Shown: positions 9,701 to 18,079 of the stretch, piece by piece
How the letters are laid out: every line of letters begins with the position of its first letter
How positions within the stretch are numbered: the first letter of the stretch is position 1
Assembly (NCBI RefSeq): GCF_015714725.1
Contig: NZ_WBKM01000366.1
Location: 1-64,000, forward strand
DNA from: Nostoc sp. WHI
GTDB taxonomy: Bacteria > Cyanobacteriota > Cyanobacteriia > Cyanobacteriales > Nostocaceae
DNA length: 64,000 bases
Reading direction: 5' to 3'
Notes under the pieces: model-generated
Seen by the model: only the letters and a program-made list of their open reading frames with translations
What the model was told of the DNA's origin: nothing
Databases searched by the model: none
Program-made: the position numbers and the translations under genes

Positions 9701-10926
9701 CAAAAGCTTTTGTAGTGCTGGATTCTCTACCGCTAACAGCTAGTGGCAAGGTAGATCGTTTAGCGCTAACAGAACTCGACAGTCCGGCTAGCCGCTCAAT
9801 AGATAAAGCATTTATCGCTCCTCGGACTCCAACCGAGTTAAGCTTGGCAAAAATTTGGGCTGAAGTCCTTAATGTTGAGCGTGTGGGTATTCATGATAAC
9901 TTCTTTGACTTGGGCGGAGATTCGCTGTTAACTGTAAGGCTCCTGAAGCAGATACACAAGCAGTTTGAGCGCGAATTGCCGCTATCTATTTTATTTTTAA
10001 ATCCAACAATTGAAAGTTTAGCAACTTCTCTATCTTCAGAAACAGATTCTCTGCCGTGGTCGCCCTTAGTTCCGATTCAACCTGCTGGTTCAAATCCACC
10101 TTTCTTCTGTGTCCATCCAGTTTTTGGTGTTGTCTTTCCTTATTACGAATTAGCTCATCATTTGGGAAAAAATCAACCATTTTATGGGCTACAACCTATT
10201 GGACTTGATGGAAAAAGTTCTCCACTAACTTGCATTGAGGATATGGCTACACACTACATTGAAGCATTGCGGAGAGTGCAGCCCAAAGGGCCTTATTTTT
10301 TGGGAGGTTGGTCTTTTGGGGGTTGGGTTGCTTTTGAAATGGCTCAACAACTCCAAAGGTCTGGGGAAGAAGTGGCTCTACTCGCTGTGCTTGACACTTT
10401 AGCCCCAATTCCGGGGAATGTACCTTCTTTGAGTAGTGGTTTCAAGTTTATGCTAACTACAGTGGCGCGATATATATGGCCATTTTTCCTTGATTATTTT
10501 TATCTAATTATTGCGATCGCTAAGAATCGAATTAACATTGGGCGGCTCCAAATAAATCTATTCTCCAACTTCATCCTAAAAGAGGATGCCACAGTCAACG
10601 TTATACCTGAAGAATCCAAGTTAAGACTTTTAAGCGAGTTAGCGATTCGTCCTATGCTTCGTGTTTTCTATGCCAATAGCCAAGCAGTTCTTAACTACGT
10701 TCCGCAAGCCTACCCTAAAGGAATTAATCTTTTTAGAACAAAGCTTCAGTCAAGCATTGCCAAGGAAGATCCGAGTATGGGTTGGGATCAGCTAGCTGTG
10801 GGAGGAACGGAAATTCATCATATTCCTGGCAATCATTTAACTATGCTGAGAAAACCTTATATTCAAGTTCTCGCTGTACAGCTAAGAGGCTGTATTGAGA
10901 AAGCACAAGGTTTATGGCGTTGCTGA
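6754..10926 (+). CDS. NRPS terminating module, C-A-T-TE
   Basis: This cytosolic multi-enzyme has about 1390 residues and adds one amino acid and releases the peptide. In order: condensation domain with HHIVADG (about 165), adenylation domain with YTSGSTGKPKG (about 667), NAYGPTEATVW and SGKVDR, carrier domain with LGGDSLL (about 1053), and a thioesterase with GWSFGG (about 1185) and a late GNHLTML histidine. The adenylation pocket read by hand is D-A-F-T-I-A-A-V-W, partly like aromatic codes, so the substrate is uncertain. Two interspersed DNA repeats are inserted in frame in the adenylation domain (about 8425-8482 and 8612-8655). The first ATG is at 6754; an in-frame TTG lies 12 bp earlier. 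The thioesterase makes this the last module although it is the first gene of the cluster. Confidence 0.93.
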   Translation: MSQYILSSLTDDEELNFSEEAEVFVFPTSFAQQRLWFLDQLAPGNPFYNVSTALRLKGSLNFTALKQTFNEIVRRHETLRTRFVMVEQQLMQAIAAESCANSPSLIIPLPLIDIRNFESQERETQVLQIATAEAQRPFNLTTGPLLRVKLLQLDESEYVLLLNLHHIVADGWSIGVLVRELGVLYKAFVEDKQYLISTLLPELPIQYADFAQWQREWLQGVGANGYSPLQTQLAYWQKQLDGISVLNLPSDRLRSAVPTYRGAKQFLELSHSLTQALEALSYQEGVTLFMTTLAAFQTLLYRYTQQEDITIGSPIANRNRSELEGLIGFFVNSLVLRTDISGNPTFRELLNRVREVTLGAYSHQDLPFEKLVEELHPERDLSYHPFFQVVFSLQNTPIETLELPGLTLSLLEFDSKTAKLDLEFHLWQDLESLKGQMVYSTDLFDDSTITRMLGHFQRLLESIVANPEQRLSDLSLLTEEERQELLIDWNDTKIDYPENKCFHQLFEAQVEETPDAIALVFGDEKLSYKELNRHSNQLAHYLKKIGIKTESLVGVCVERSSFAQRLEEKTLPEASLEMIIAILGIFKAGGAYLPLDPSLPQERLSFMLEDAKISVLLTHFSLAPLFKGGWGDLLSVVCIDEDWATITQYSQENPTNRVTSDNLAYVIYTSGSTGKPKGVLLQHRGLSNLAKAQIEVFNLQPNNRILQFASLSFDASIFEIVMALQTGATLYLANKESLLPGQPLLQLLRENAITHVTLPPAVLAVLPIESLPALQTIICAGESCTDDIVKRWWNSQRRFFNAYGPTEATVWSTIAEIKSLSEKPPIGRSIANTQIYILDKYLQPLPIGVAGELYIGGEGLARGYLNRPELTTEKFIPNPFNDKNGARLYKTGDLAQYRSDGNIEFLGRIDNQVKIRGFRIELSEIETVLNQHQSVQKAIVIAKENVSGDKHLLAYIVPNVETPNFASLMRKFLKEKLPEYMMPKAFVVLDSLPLTASGKVDRLALTELDSPASRSIDKAFIAPRTPTELSLAKIWAEVLNVERVGIHDNFFDLGGDSLLTVRLLKQIHKQFERELPLSILFLNPTIESLATSLSSETDSLPWSPLVPIQPAGSNPPFFCVHPVFGVVFPYYELAHHLGKNQPFYGLQPIGLDGKSSPLTCIEDMATHYIEALRRVQPKGPYFLGGWSFGGWVAFEMAQQLQRSGEEVALLAVLDTLAPIPGNVPSLSSGFKFMLTTVARYIWPFFLDYFYLIIAIAKNRINIGRLQINLFSNFILKEDATVNVIPEESKLRLLSELAIRPMLRVFYANSQAVLNYVPQAYPKGINLFRTKLQSSIAKEDPSMGWDQLAVGGTEIHHIPGNHLTMLRKPYIQVLAVQLRGCIEKAQGLWRC
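8425..8482. repeat. Palindromic interspersed repeat inside the NRPS adenylation domain
   Basis: The core GTTCGCGCAGCGTCTCG followed by AGAGAAG also occurs between genes at about 41442-41467. Here it is read as coding sequence. The two other NRPS genes go straight from the VGxCVERS block to the IGxLGILKAGG block, while this gene has about 15-18 extra residues (SSFAQRLEEKTLPEAS) at that point. Confidence 0.7.
8612..8655. repeat. Second interspersed repeat inside the same adenylation domain
   Basis: The block CCCCCCTTTTTAAGGGGGG, then TTGGGGGGATCTC, matches the core of the inverted-repeat element at 45452-45573 apart from run lengths. It encodes LAPLFKGGWGDLL, where the two paralogous NRPS genes of this window have unrelated residues before the IDxDW block. 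Confidence 0.7.
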
Positions 10927-11062
10927 GTGGAAATATGAATTTATATCACGCAGAGGAGCAGAGGCGCAGAGAGTAAGAGTTGAGAATATTTGATTTTTGA
11001 TTTTCATATTCAAATTCAGCAACAGCCAATTTAGGAACGCTAAATTTAAAATAAGGAGCAAT
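10927..11062. repeat. Spacer between NRPS genes with interspersed repeat and ribosome site
   Basis: Bases 10946-10973 are a copy of the TCACGCAGAGGAGCAGAGG-type repeat. The end of the spacer holds AAGGAG at 11053-11058, which decides the ATG start at 11063 for the next gene over an in-frame upstream TTG. Confidence 0.7.
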
Positions 11063-14000
11063 ATGTCTTCTGAAGAAGTCTTTGTGTTTCCAGCATCTTT
11101 TGCTCAACAGCGATTATGGTTTCTTGACCAGTTGATCCCTGGCAATGCTATTTACAATGTGCCGACAGTAATTCGCTTAATAGGTTCGCTGAAGTTAACA
11201 GCACTAGAACAGACTTTTAATGAAATTGTGCGTCGCCACGAAACCTTACGCACCACTTTTATTGTGTCGGATGGGCAACCCTTACAGGCGATTGCACCTA
11301 ACTTAACAATACCTCTTTCTGTATTAAACCTCCAGCGATCGCCAGCTGATGAAAGGGAGGTTAAAGCAAAGTGCATTGTTACCGCAGAGATAGAACATCC
11401 CTTTGATTTATCCTCCGGGCCATTGCTGCGAATAATACTACTTGTTCTTTCTGAGACAGAACATATTCTATTACTGAATATGCACCACATTATCTGTGAT
11501 GATTGGTCTATGGGGGTACTGATTCGGGAACTGGGAACGCTGTACGCAGCTTTTGCACAAAACCAGCCTTCGCCTCTATTAGAACTGCCTCTTCAGTACG
11601 CCGATTTTGCTCACTGGCAGCGTGAGTGGCTACAAGGTGAAGTACTCCAAACCCAGTTAGCTTACTGGCGGGAGCAATTAAACAGTATTTCTATATTGCA
11701 TCTCCCTACTGACAAACCAAGACCAGCTATACAAAGCTATCAAGGAGCAACACAATTTCTGGAGTTGCCAAAAAAGCTAATTGATGCACTAGAAAAGCTG
11801 TCACAGCAAGAAGGTGTAACCTTATTTATGACGCTGCTGGCAGCATTTAAAACGTTACTTTACCGCTACACACACCAAGAAGATATCGCGCTAGGTTCGC
11901 CAATTGCTAACCGTAACCGCAGTGAAATTGAAGGAATAATTGGTTTTTTTGTCAATAGTTTAGTACTACGCAGTAACTTATCTGGGAACCCGACTTTTCG
12001 GGAACTACTAGGCAGAGTTCGGGAGGTAACATTAGGAGCATACAGCCACCAAGATTTACCATTTGAAAAGTTAGTTGAAGAACTGCATCCAGAGCGGAAC
12101 TTAAGCTACCATCCGCTATTTCAAGTGGTGTTTGGTTTCCAGAATGCGCCAATGTCATCGCTAGAACTGCCTGGATTAGTACCTAGCTTTATGAATATTG
12201 ATTTGAAAAAGACGCGTTTTGATTTGGAACTGCATCTATGGAAGTGTTCTGAGGATTTTAGGAGCTTACTGGGTGGAAACTGGGAGTATTCTGAAGGTCT
12301 GCGAGGCATAATGGTTTACAACACAGATTTGTTTGATAAAGTCACCATTAGCCGGATACTGGAACATTTTAAAACTCTGTTGTCAGGCATTATTGCAAAT
12401 CCAGAACAAGGAATTGCAAATTTACCGTTATTAAGTGAAGTGGAGCGACATCAAGTATTGGTGGAATGTAATAATACCCAAGCAGATTATCCTCAAGATA
12501 AATGTATTCATCAATTGTTTGAAGAAAAGGTACAGCAGTATCCTGATTTTATAGCAGTAAACTTTGCTAACGAGCAACTCACTTATCAAGAGTTGAATAC
12601 TCGCAGCAATAAACTAGCACAACACTTACAAAAAATCGGAGTAGGTTCAGAAGTTTTAGTGGGCATTTGTATTTCACAGTCTATAGAAATGATCATCGGA
12701 TTGTTGGGGATTCTGAAAGCTGGGGGAGCGTATGTTCCATTAGACTCTAGTTATCCTCAAGAGCGCCTAAATTTTATGCTTGAAGATGCACAAGTTTCAG
12801 TATTGCTGACACAAGAAAACTTACTTAAGCATTTTGAAGGTTTCTCAAATCCAATTGTTTCTATAGATAAAGACTGGGAAGTTATTGCTCAAGAACAAGA
12901 AGACAATCCTAAAAGTGATTTAAATAGTGATAATTTAGCTTATGTTATTTATACCTCTGGTTCTACAGGAAAACCCAAGGGAGTTGCTGTACCTCACAAA
13001 GCTGTAAATCGGTTAGTGTGCAATACTAACTATATAAACTTAGAACCATCCGATAAAATTGCCCAAGCCTCAAACGTTTCTTTTGATGCCGCTACATTCG
13101 AGATTTGGGGAGCGCTACTTAACGGCGCTCAACTTGTGGGAATTAGTAAAGATGTAACCCTTTCGCCTCACGAGTTTGCATTAGAACTACAAAAAGAAGG
13201 TATCAACGTTCTGTTTTTGACTACCGCCTTATTTCAACAGATTGCTAGAGATGTTCCGCAAGCTTTTGCTAGCTTAAAATATTTACTATTTGGTGGCGAG
13301 ACTGTTAATACAAGATGGATTAAAAAGATTCTTAGAGATGGTACGCCAAAGCATTTAATCCATGTTTACGGGCCTACAGAAAATACAACCTTTTCCTCTT
13401 ATTACTGCGTACAAGAGTTACCAGAATCAACTACATCTTTTCCTATTGGTCGTCCCATTACAAATACACAAATCTATATATTAGATACCAATTTACAACC
13501 CGTGGCTATTGGCGTTACTGGCGAATTATATATTGGTGGTGAGGGACTGGCGCGAGAATATATCAATCGTACTGAATTAAATGCTAAACATTTTATTTCT
13601 CATGCCTTTAGTCATAAACCAAAAACACGTCTTTATAAAACAGGTGATTTAGCTCGCTATTTACCAGATGGCAATATTGAATTTTTAGGTCGCATTGATA
13701 ATCAAGTAAAGATTCGCGGCTTCCGCATTGAGTTGTCAGAGATTGAAGCGGTGTTGATTCAACATTCAGCAGTCAAAGAAACAGTGGTTATTACTGCTGA
13801 GGATGTACCTGATGATAAGTACTTGGTGGCTTATATTGTTCCCAACCTGGAAGAGATGCCGACGCAAAACGTGCAAAGCTTTGCATCCTTACTTCGTCAA
13901 TTTCTCAAAGAAAAGTTACCAGAATACATGGTGCCAAGAGCCTATATGTTACTGGAATCTTTACCTCTAACACCTAATGGCAAAGTGGATCACCGTGCTT

Positions 14001-14338
14001 TACCCGCATCTGATACAATTACTTTCAGTAATCAAGATTACGTGGCACCGCGATCGCAAGTCGAAGAGTTACTTACCCAAATTTGGGCTAAAGTCTTGGG
14101 AATAGAGCAAGTAGGTGTCCACGACAATTTCTTTGAATTGGGCGGTCATTCTCTACTGGCGACTCAGCTAACTTCCCGCATCCGGGACACTTTTCAAATA
14201 GATTTGCCTGTACGCAATTTGTTTGAAACACCAACTGTTGAACAACTTGCTAAGTACATAGACACAACCTGTTGGGCAGCAAAAGGTATAAATAAGACTG
14301 AAACTATGGGAATTCAGCGCGAAGAAGTGGAATTTTGA
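11063..14338 (+). CDS. NRPS elongation module, C-A-T
   Basis: About 1091 residues. In order: condensation domain with HHIICDD (about 141), adenylation domain with YTSGSTGKPKG (about 631), VYGPTENTTF, YKTGDL and NGKVDHRAL, and a carrier domain with LGGHSLLATQ (about 1026). The condensation motif has Asp where HHxxxDG has Gly; the catalytic second His is present. The pocket code read by hand is D-A-F-F-L-G-V-T-F, resembling codes for branched-chain residues (Ile/Val). The C-terminus is a short tail ending REEVEF, like acidic tails that dock to TubC-type N-terminal domains, and such a domain begins the third NRPS gene. A strong AAGGAG site fixes the start. It lies 136 bp downstream of the first NRPS gene on the same strand. 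Confidence 0.93.
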   Translation: MSSEEVFVFPASFAQQRLWFLDQLIPGNAIYNVPTVIRLIGSLKLTALEQTFNEIVRRHETLRTTFIVSDGQPLQAIAPNLTIPLSVLNLQRSPADEREVKAKCIVTAEIEHPFDLSSGPLLRIILLVLSETEHILLLNMHHIICDDWSMGVLIRELGTLYAAFAQNQPSPLLELPLQYADFAHWQREWLQGEVLQTQLAYWREQLNSISILHLPTDKPRPAIQSYQGATQFLELPKKLIDALEKLSQQEGVTLFMTLLAAFKTLLYRYTHQEDIALGSPIANRNRSEIEGIIGFFVNSLVLRSNLSGNPTFRELLGRVREVTLGAYSHQDLPFEKLVEELHPERNLSYHPLFQVVFGFQNAPMSSLELPGLVPSFMNIDLKKTRFDLELHLWKCSEDFRSLLGGNWEYSEGLRGIMVYNTDLFDKVTISRILEHFKTLLSGIIANPEQGIANLPLLSEVERHQVLVECNNTQADYPQDKCIHQLFEEKVQQYPDFIAVNFANEQLTYQELNTRSNKLAQHLQKIGVGSEVLVGICISQSIEMIIGLLGILKAGGAYVPLDSSYPQERLNFMLEDAQVSVLLTQENLLKHFEGFSNPIVSIDKDWEVIAQEQEDNPKSDLNSDNLAYVIYTSGSTGKPKGVAVPHKAVNRLVCNTNYINLEPSDKIAQASNVSFDAATFEIWGALLNGAQLVGISKDVTLSPHEFALELQKEGINVLFLTTALFQQIARDVPQAFASLKYLLFGGETVNTRWIKKILRDGTPKHLIHVYGPTENTTFSSYYCVQELPESTTSFPIGRPITNTQIYILDTNLQPVAIGVTGELYIGGEGLAREYINRTELNAKHFISHAFSHKPKTRLYKTGDLARYLPDGNIEFLGRIDNQVKIRGFRIELSEIEAVLIQHSAVKETVVITAEDVPDDKYLVAYIVPNLEEMPTQNVQSFASLLRQFLKEKLPEYMVPRAYMLLESLPLTPNGKVDHRALPASDTITFSNQDYVAPRSQVEELLTQIWAKVLGIEQVGVHDNFFELGGHSLLATQLTSRIRDTFQIDLPVRNLFETPTVEQLAKYIDTTCWAAKGINKTETMGIQREEVEF

Positions 14339-14490
14339 GAAACCCCTAAGTTATCAGGCATGAGGAAAGAGGGTTTGGGTATAGTTTATCTTTCTTCGCA
14401 TAACTTGGTTTGACTGTGCCAACTTACTTGTAGCCTTTCCTAATCACATAAGGTACATGATAGTCCCCTCTCGAAGAGCCTACGGTGTAC

Positions 14491-14729
14491 ACACAAGTCC
14501 ATTCGTTCAGAACACAAGTCCATTCGTTCAGAACACAAGTCCATTCGTTCAGAACACAAGTTCATTCGTTCAGAACACAAGTACTTTCGTTCAGAACACA
14601 AGTACTTTCGTTCAGAACACAAGTTCATTCGTTCAGAACACAAGTTCATTCGTTCAGAACACAAGTACTTTCGTTCAGAACACAAGTTCATTCGTTCAGA
14701 ACACAAGTTCATTCGTTCAGAACACAAGT
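14491..14729. repeat. Minisatellite, 21-bp unit, about 11 copies
   Basis: The unit is ACACAAGTCCATTCGTTCAG plus A. Copies differ mainly at the positions after AAGT (CCATT, TCATT, ACTTT). The array is perfect in phase from 14491 to about 14729, and copies follow each other without spacers, which excludes a CRISPR array. Confidence 0.9.
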
Positions 14730-15073
14730 CTTTTTTGAGTTTTTGAGGGAATGAAACAGCTTTGCTTTTCAAGAGGGGTTGGGGGTGGAGTTTTTGTACC
14801 TAACTCAACCGAGAACCGCTATAGTATCACCAAGTAGATTAAATAATTTTACTTTGTATTTTTTAAAAGCAACGCAACTCGCGGCGTACCACCTTGTTTG
14901 TTAAAAGTCGCCATGTTATTTATGCCATCCGGTATATGTGCGATCGCCGCAGTAACGATTAACTTAAGCATTAGGAAAATGCGTGAATTGGCTGGGTTTA
15001 AGCTAATTGACTTACTTTTAGATGACATTTATGTACAGCCTTGCTGCCTGCGTTTTTCAGTCTTGGGAGTTAT

Positions 15074-15100
15074 TTGACAAGCTCACTAAGCTGTTATACT
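15074..15100 (+). promoter_or_regulatory. Candidate sigma-70 promoter of the sucrose-phosphate synthase gene
   Basis: TTGACA at 15074-15079 and TATACT at 15095-15100 are separated by 15 bp, slightly shorter than the optimum. They lie 56 bp before the start codon. Confidence 0.45.
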
Positions 15101-15155
15101 GCTGTCTTCAGGCAAAAATCTCTAGTAGAAATTAACCTGTATAAGGAAGTGGGCG

Positions 15156-16688
15156 ATGCATATTGGATTTCTTAACCCTCAAGGCAATTTTGATTCAGCC
15201 AATAGTCACATAACGCAACACCCAGATTTTGGGGGTCAGTTGATCTATGTTAAGCAAGTCGCCATAGCGATCGCTCAAATGGGTCATAAAGTTGATATTC
15301 TCACCCGTCAAATCATTGATCCGGAGTGGCCAGAGTTTGCCCAAGCCTTTGACACTTATCCAGGCGTCGATAATGTCCGCATTATCCGCTTACCAGCCGG
15401 GCCAAAAGAATTTCTTCCTAAAGAGTTGTTATGGCCTCATCTGGTTACTGATTGGGTGCCCAACATCCTAAAATTTTATCAACAGGAAGGTGGCTTACCC
15501 GATGCGATGACTGCTCACTACGGCGATGGGGGACTGTGTGGCGCTCTAATTGAAGAGGAGACAGGCATACCTTTCACCTTTACTGCTCATTCTCTTGGCG
15601 CTCAAAAGATGGACAAATTTGAAGTTACCCCAGAGAATTTGTCAGAAATAGATGAGCAATTCCATTTTAAATATCGCATCGTAGCCGAACGCCTGAGCAT
15701 GAATCGCTCGGCTGTTAATATTACCAGCACGCGACAAGAACGCTTTGAACAATACTCTCATACAGCCTACGGTGGTGCAGTAGATGTAGACAATGACAAA
15801 TGCTTTGCCTTGGTTCCACCGGGAGCAGACTCTTCCATCTTCGGTGTCCAGGTACGATCGCAAAATGAGGAAGCTACCGAAGAATTTGTACAGGAGCAAT
15901 TGACACGGGACATCGCAGAGTCGCGTCGGGATTTACCTGCTATCCTCGCAGCCAGTCGATTAGCTCCTAAAAAGAACTTATTGGGGCTAGTGGAAGCTTT
16001 TGCAATGAGTCAAACCCTTCAAGAACGGGCTAATTTGGTACTGCTTACAGGTGGCTTGGACAATCCGTTGCATGAGCCAGCTGACAATGAATTTATTGAA
16101 GATACGGTTTTAGCCCCCATCCGCGAGGTAGTAAAAGAAAAGGACTTGTGGGGCAAAATCAGTGCCTTTGGCTTGCCGGATCAGGAACAAGAAACATTAG
16201 CTGCAACCTATCGGTTTATGGCTAAACGCCGCTCGGTATTTGCACTGACTGCACTCTACGAACCCTTTGGACTTGCTCCCTTAGAAGCGGCAGTTGCAGG
16301 TTTACCAGTGGTAGCAACCCAGAACGGTGGCCCTAGCGAGAGCTTGCGACAAGGAAATCAGGAATATGCTGTACTCGTTGATCCAGAAGACCCTGCTGAT
16401 ATTGTCCGGGGCTTAGAGCGGGTGCTATGCGATGCTGATGAGTGGGAGTATTTTGCCAAAGCTGGTCAGCAACGGGTGCTGAAGATGTACACTTGGGAAT
16501 CTACTGCTGAAAATTACTTGACTTTGCTTGAGCAAATTCTATCTTCATCGGAAACCCGCGATCGCGCTGAACTCCTTCCCATTCATCCCTACTTTTGTAA
16601 TCCAGAATTGCAGACCGATGTTTCTTTGGAAGAATTAAGCAATGTCTACTTTGGAACTCATGAAAAGGTACTAACGAATGCGGATTAA
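15156..16688 (+). CDS. Sucrose-phosphate synthase-type glycosyltransferase (GT4)
   Basis: This cytosolic enzyme has 510 residues. The N-terminus (FLNPQGNFD, HPDFGGQL, ITRxI) and the blocks THYGDGG-like AHYGDGGLCG, FTAHSLGAQKM, ERFEQYSH and PPGADSSIF closely follow minimal bacterial sucrose-phosphate synthases such as that of Halothermothrix. These transfer glucose from a sugar nucleotide to fructose 6-phosphate. The C-terminal half has the GT4 donor motif ALYEPFGLAPLEA. No sucrose phosphatase (HAD) domain follows. Sucrose synthase is less likely because its long N-terminal regulatory region is missing. A ribosome site AAGGAAG precedes the ATG. It sits between NRPS genes, and nothing in it suggests a role in peptide assembly. 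Confidence 0.85.
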   Translation: MHIGFLNPQGNFDSANSHITQHPDFGGQLIYVKQVAIAIAQMGHKVDILTRQIIDPEWPEFAQAFDTYPGVDNVRIIRLPAGPKEFLPKELLWPHLVTDWVPNILKFYQQEGGLPDAMTAHYGDGGLCGALIEEETGIPFTFTAHSLGAQKMDKFEVTPENLSEIDEQFHFKYRIVAERLSMNRSAVNITSTRQERFEQYSHTAYGGAVDVDNDKCFALVPPGADSSIFGVQVRSQNEEATEEFVQEQLTRDIAESRRDLPAILAASRLAPKKNLLGLVEAFAMSQTLQERANLVLLTGGLDNPLHEPADNEFIEDTVLAPIREVVKEKDLWGKISAFGLPDQEQETLAATYRFMAKRRSVFALTALYEPFGLAPLEAAVAGLPVVATQNGGPSESLRQGNQEYAVLVDPEDPADIVRGLERVLCDADEWEYFAKAGQQRVLKMYTWESTAENYLTLLEQILSSSETRDRAELLPIHPYFCNPELQTDVSLEELSNVYFGTHEKVLTNAD

Positions 16689-16694
16689 CTAAAG

Positions 16695-16925
16695 TGCAAA
16701 ACTGGGGTTAAACCAGAAGCTCTTACAGACTGCGCGAAACACCGAAACGTCAAGGCGGAAGCTCTTACAGGGAAGACGGAAGCTCCTACAAACTGCGCGA
16801 AACACCGAAACGTCTTGACGGAAGCTCTTACAGGGAAAGCGGAAGCTCCTACAGGGAAGGCGGAAGCTCTTACAGGGAAGGCGGAAGCTTCTACAGACTG
16901 CACAAAATCTAAAAACGTCAACCCT
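16695..16925. repeat. Minisatellite, 21-bp and 42-bp units
   Basis: Units of the type GCGGAAGCTCTTACAGGGAA plus G alternate with longer 42-bp units (GAAGCTCTTACAGACTGCGC then GAAACACCGAAACGTC). The phase of 21 bp is kept throughout. It fills the gap between the sucrose-phosphate synthase and the convergent hydrolase gene. Confidence 0.85.
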
Positions 16926-16969
16926 AGAGCAATATTTTTTGATGAATGTTAAATGTGGGATTCAGGTAG

Positions 16970-18079
16970 CTATGAGCAGCCAGCGCAAAACGTGCTGACT
17001 GCTTCGGCAAACTGCTGGTTTCGTTCCATCAATGCCATGTGTCCACCTGGTTTTAGAGTGACTCGTTGAGAGTAAGGCAATTCTGCTTTCATGCGATCGC
17101 TTGCAACAGGTTTAGTTGCTATATCTGAATTGCCGCAAACAACCAACACAGGTACGTTAATTTTTGCAAGTGTTTCTGTTTCGTCGAACTTTAACATTCC
17201 CAGTGTGCCACGAGCCAAAACCCCAGGTGAACCCAATGCTGATAATAATCCTGCAAAACTTAGTTGACCGCGTGTTTCAGTACCGGTAAATCCAGATAGT
17301 TCGACGGTGATGTACAGTGAACCATTCAAATACGAAAGCCAAGTCATCAACCAAAAAATCGGCCACAGCACGGTAGTCAGGTACAACACAGGTTCGAGTA
17401 GCGGTTTCTGCAATTTACGTACCAGACTGCTAAAGATACAAGTTTTGACCGGATTGGTGTAGGTGGTATCGACAAGAATCAAGCCAGCCACCCGACTCCC
17501 TAATTGCTTTGGAAACAGGCGGCAGAATGTGAGGTTAATCATTCCACCCATGCTATGTCCTACCAGAATAACAGGTTTATTTCCGGCTATGGCAACAACA
17601 GCTTCCAAGTCACGGGCATATTTTTCTACAGAGTGATCATTGTTTTCCGGTTTGGTGGATTTTCCTAACCCTGGTAGATCCCAAACAATTACTCGGAAGC
17701 GATCGCTCAGTTGTCGTTTGGCATAATACCATACAGTACTGTTCGGCCCCCAACCGTGTGAAAAGATAATCGGTTGACCATCTTCAGGGCCAAAAAACTC
17801 TACTTGCAAAACGCTCCCATCTGGACGTGGCAAACGCTGCACGGTTTCGCTACGCATAAACTTAGGTTCATCGGCTCCAGGACGGCGCAGCAATGGCAAA
17901 CTGATAAAATGACCACCGAAAGACCACAGAACCATTACTAACCCAGCCACCAAGTAAAATGTTCCTATAAGTTCTCCTTCGTACCACTTATAGAGAATGT
18001 AGCCTCCCCCGCCAATTACCCCAATGGATAGCAGTTGAACCAGCCATGTAAACAGAAAATTATGAGGCATGAATATCAT
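16970..18079 (-). CDS. Alpha/beta hydrolase with N-terminal membrane anchor
   Basis: 369 residues. Two hydrophobic segments (about 9-28 and 38-58) should anchor it in a membrane. The hydrolase fold follows, with FSHGWGPN (oxyanion region), nucleophile elbow GHSMGG, an acid in CGNSDIATKP and the histidine in GGHMALMER, so the triad looks complete. The substrate cannot be read from the sequence. It is transcribed opposite to the surrounding NRPS genes, and its membrane anchor makes a type II thioesterase unlikely. A second ATG lies nine bases inside. Confidence 0.8.
   Translation of the reverse strand: MIFMPHNFLFTWLVQLLSIGVIGGGGYILYKWYEGELIGTFYLVAGLVMVLWSFGGHFISLPLLRRPGADEPKFMRSETVQRLPRPDGSVLQVEFFGPEDGQPIIFSHGWGPNSTVWYYAKRQLSDRFRVIVWDLPGLGKSTKPENNDHSVEKYARDLEAVVAIAGNKPVILVGHSMGGMINLTFCRLFPKQLGSRVAGLILVDTTYTNPVKTCIFSSLVRKLQKPLLEPVLYLTTVLWPIFWLMTWLSYLNGSLYITVELSGFTGTETRGQLSFAGLLSALGSPGVLARGTLGMLKFDETETLAKINVPVLVVCGNSDIATKPVASDRMKAELPYSQRVTLKPGGHMALMERNQQFAEAVSTFCAGCS

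Larger units (their letters stand above)
14339..15155. other. Long intergenic region with a minisatellite and a leader
   Basis: The first part carries the 21-bp tandem array at 14491-14729. From about 14770 to 15155 lies an unexplained leader of the sucrose-phosphate synthase gene with a promoter-like pair at 15074-15100. No gene is supported; frames across the array exist only because the unit length is a multiple of three. Confidence 0.6.

Noticed and set aside
10090-10110. GGTTCAAATCC as a tRNA T-arm
   Set aside because: It lies within the NRPS reading frame and no cloverleaf can be built around it. No tRNA was recognised elsewhere in the window.
14491-14729. CRISPR array
   Set aside because: Units follow one another directly with no unique spacers, and no cas genes are present in the window.
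14440-14772. Open frames on both strands across the 21-bp array
   Set aside because: Frames stay open in several phases only because the repeat unit is a multiple of three and lacks stops. There is no ribosome site or non-repeat coding sequence.
15156-16688. Sucrose synthase
   Set aside because: At 510 residues it lacks the long N-terminal region of sucrose synthases and begins like minimal sucrose-phosphate synthases.
16685-16921. Small minus-strand gene of 78 codons
   Set aside because: It is made entirely of the minisatellite units, without any independent coding evidence.
16970-18079. Type II thioesterase of the NRPS cluster
   Set aside because: The protein has two N-terminal membrane segments and is on the opposite strand; a soluble editing thioesterase would not look like this.
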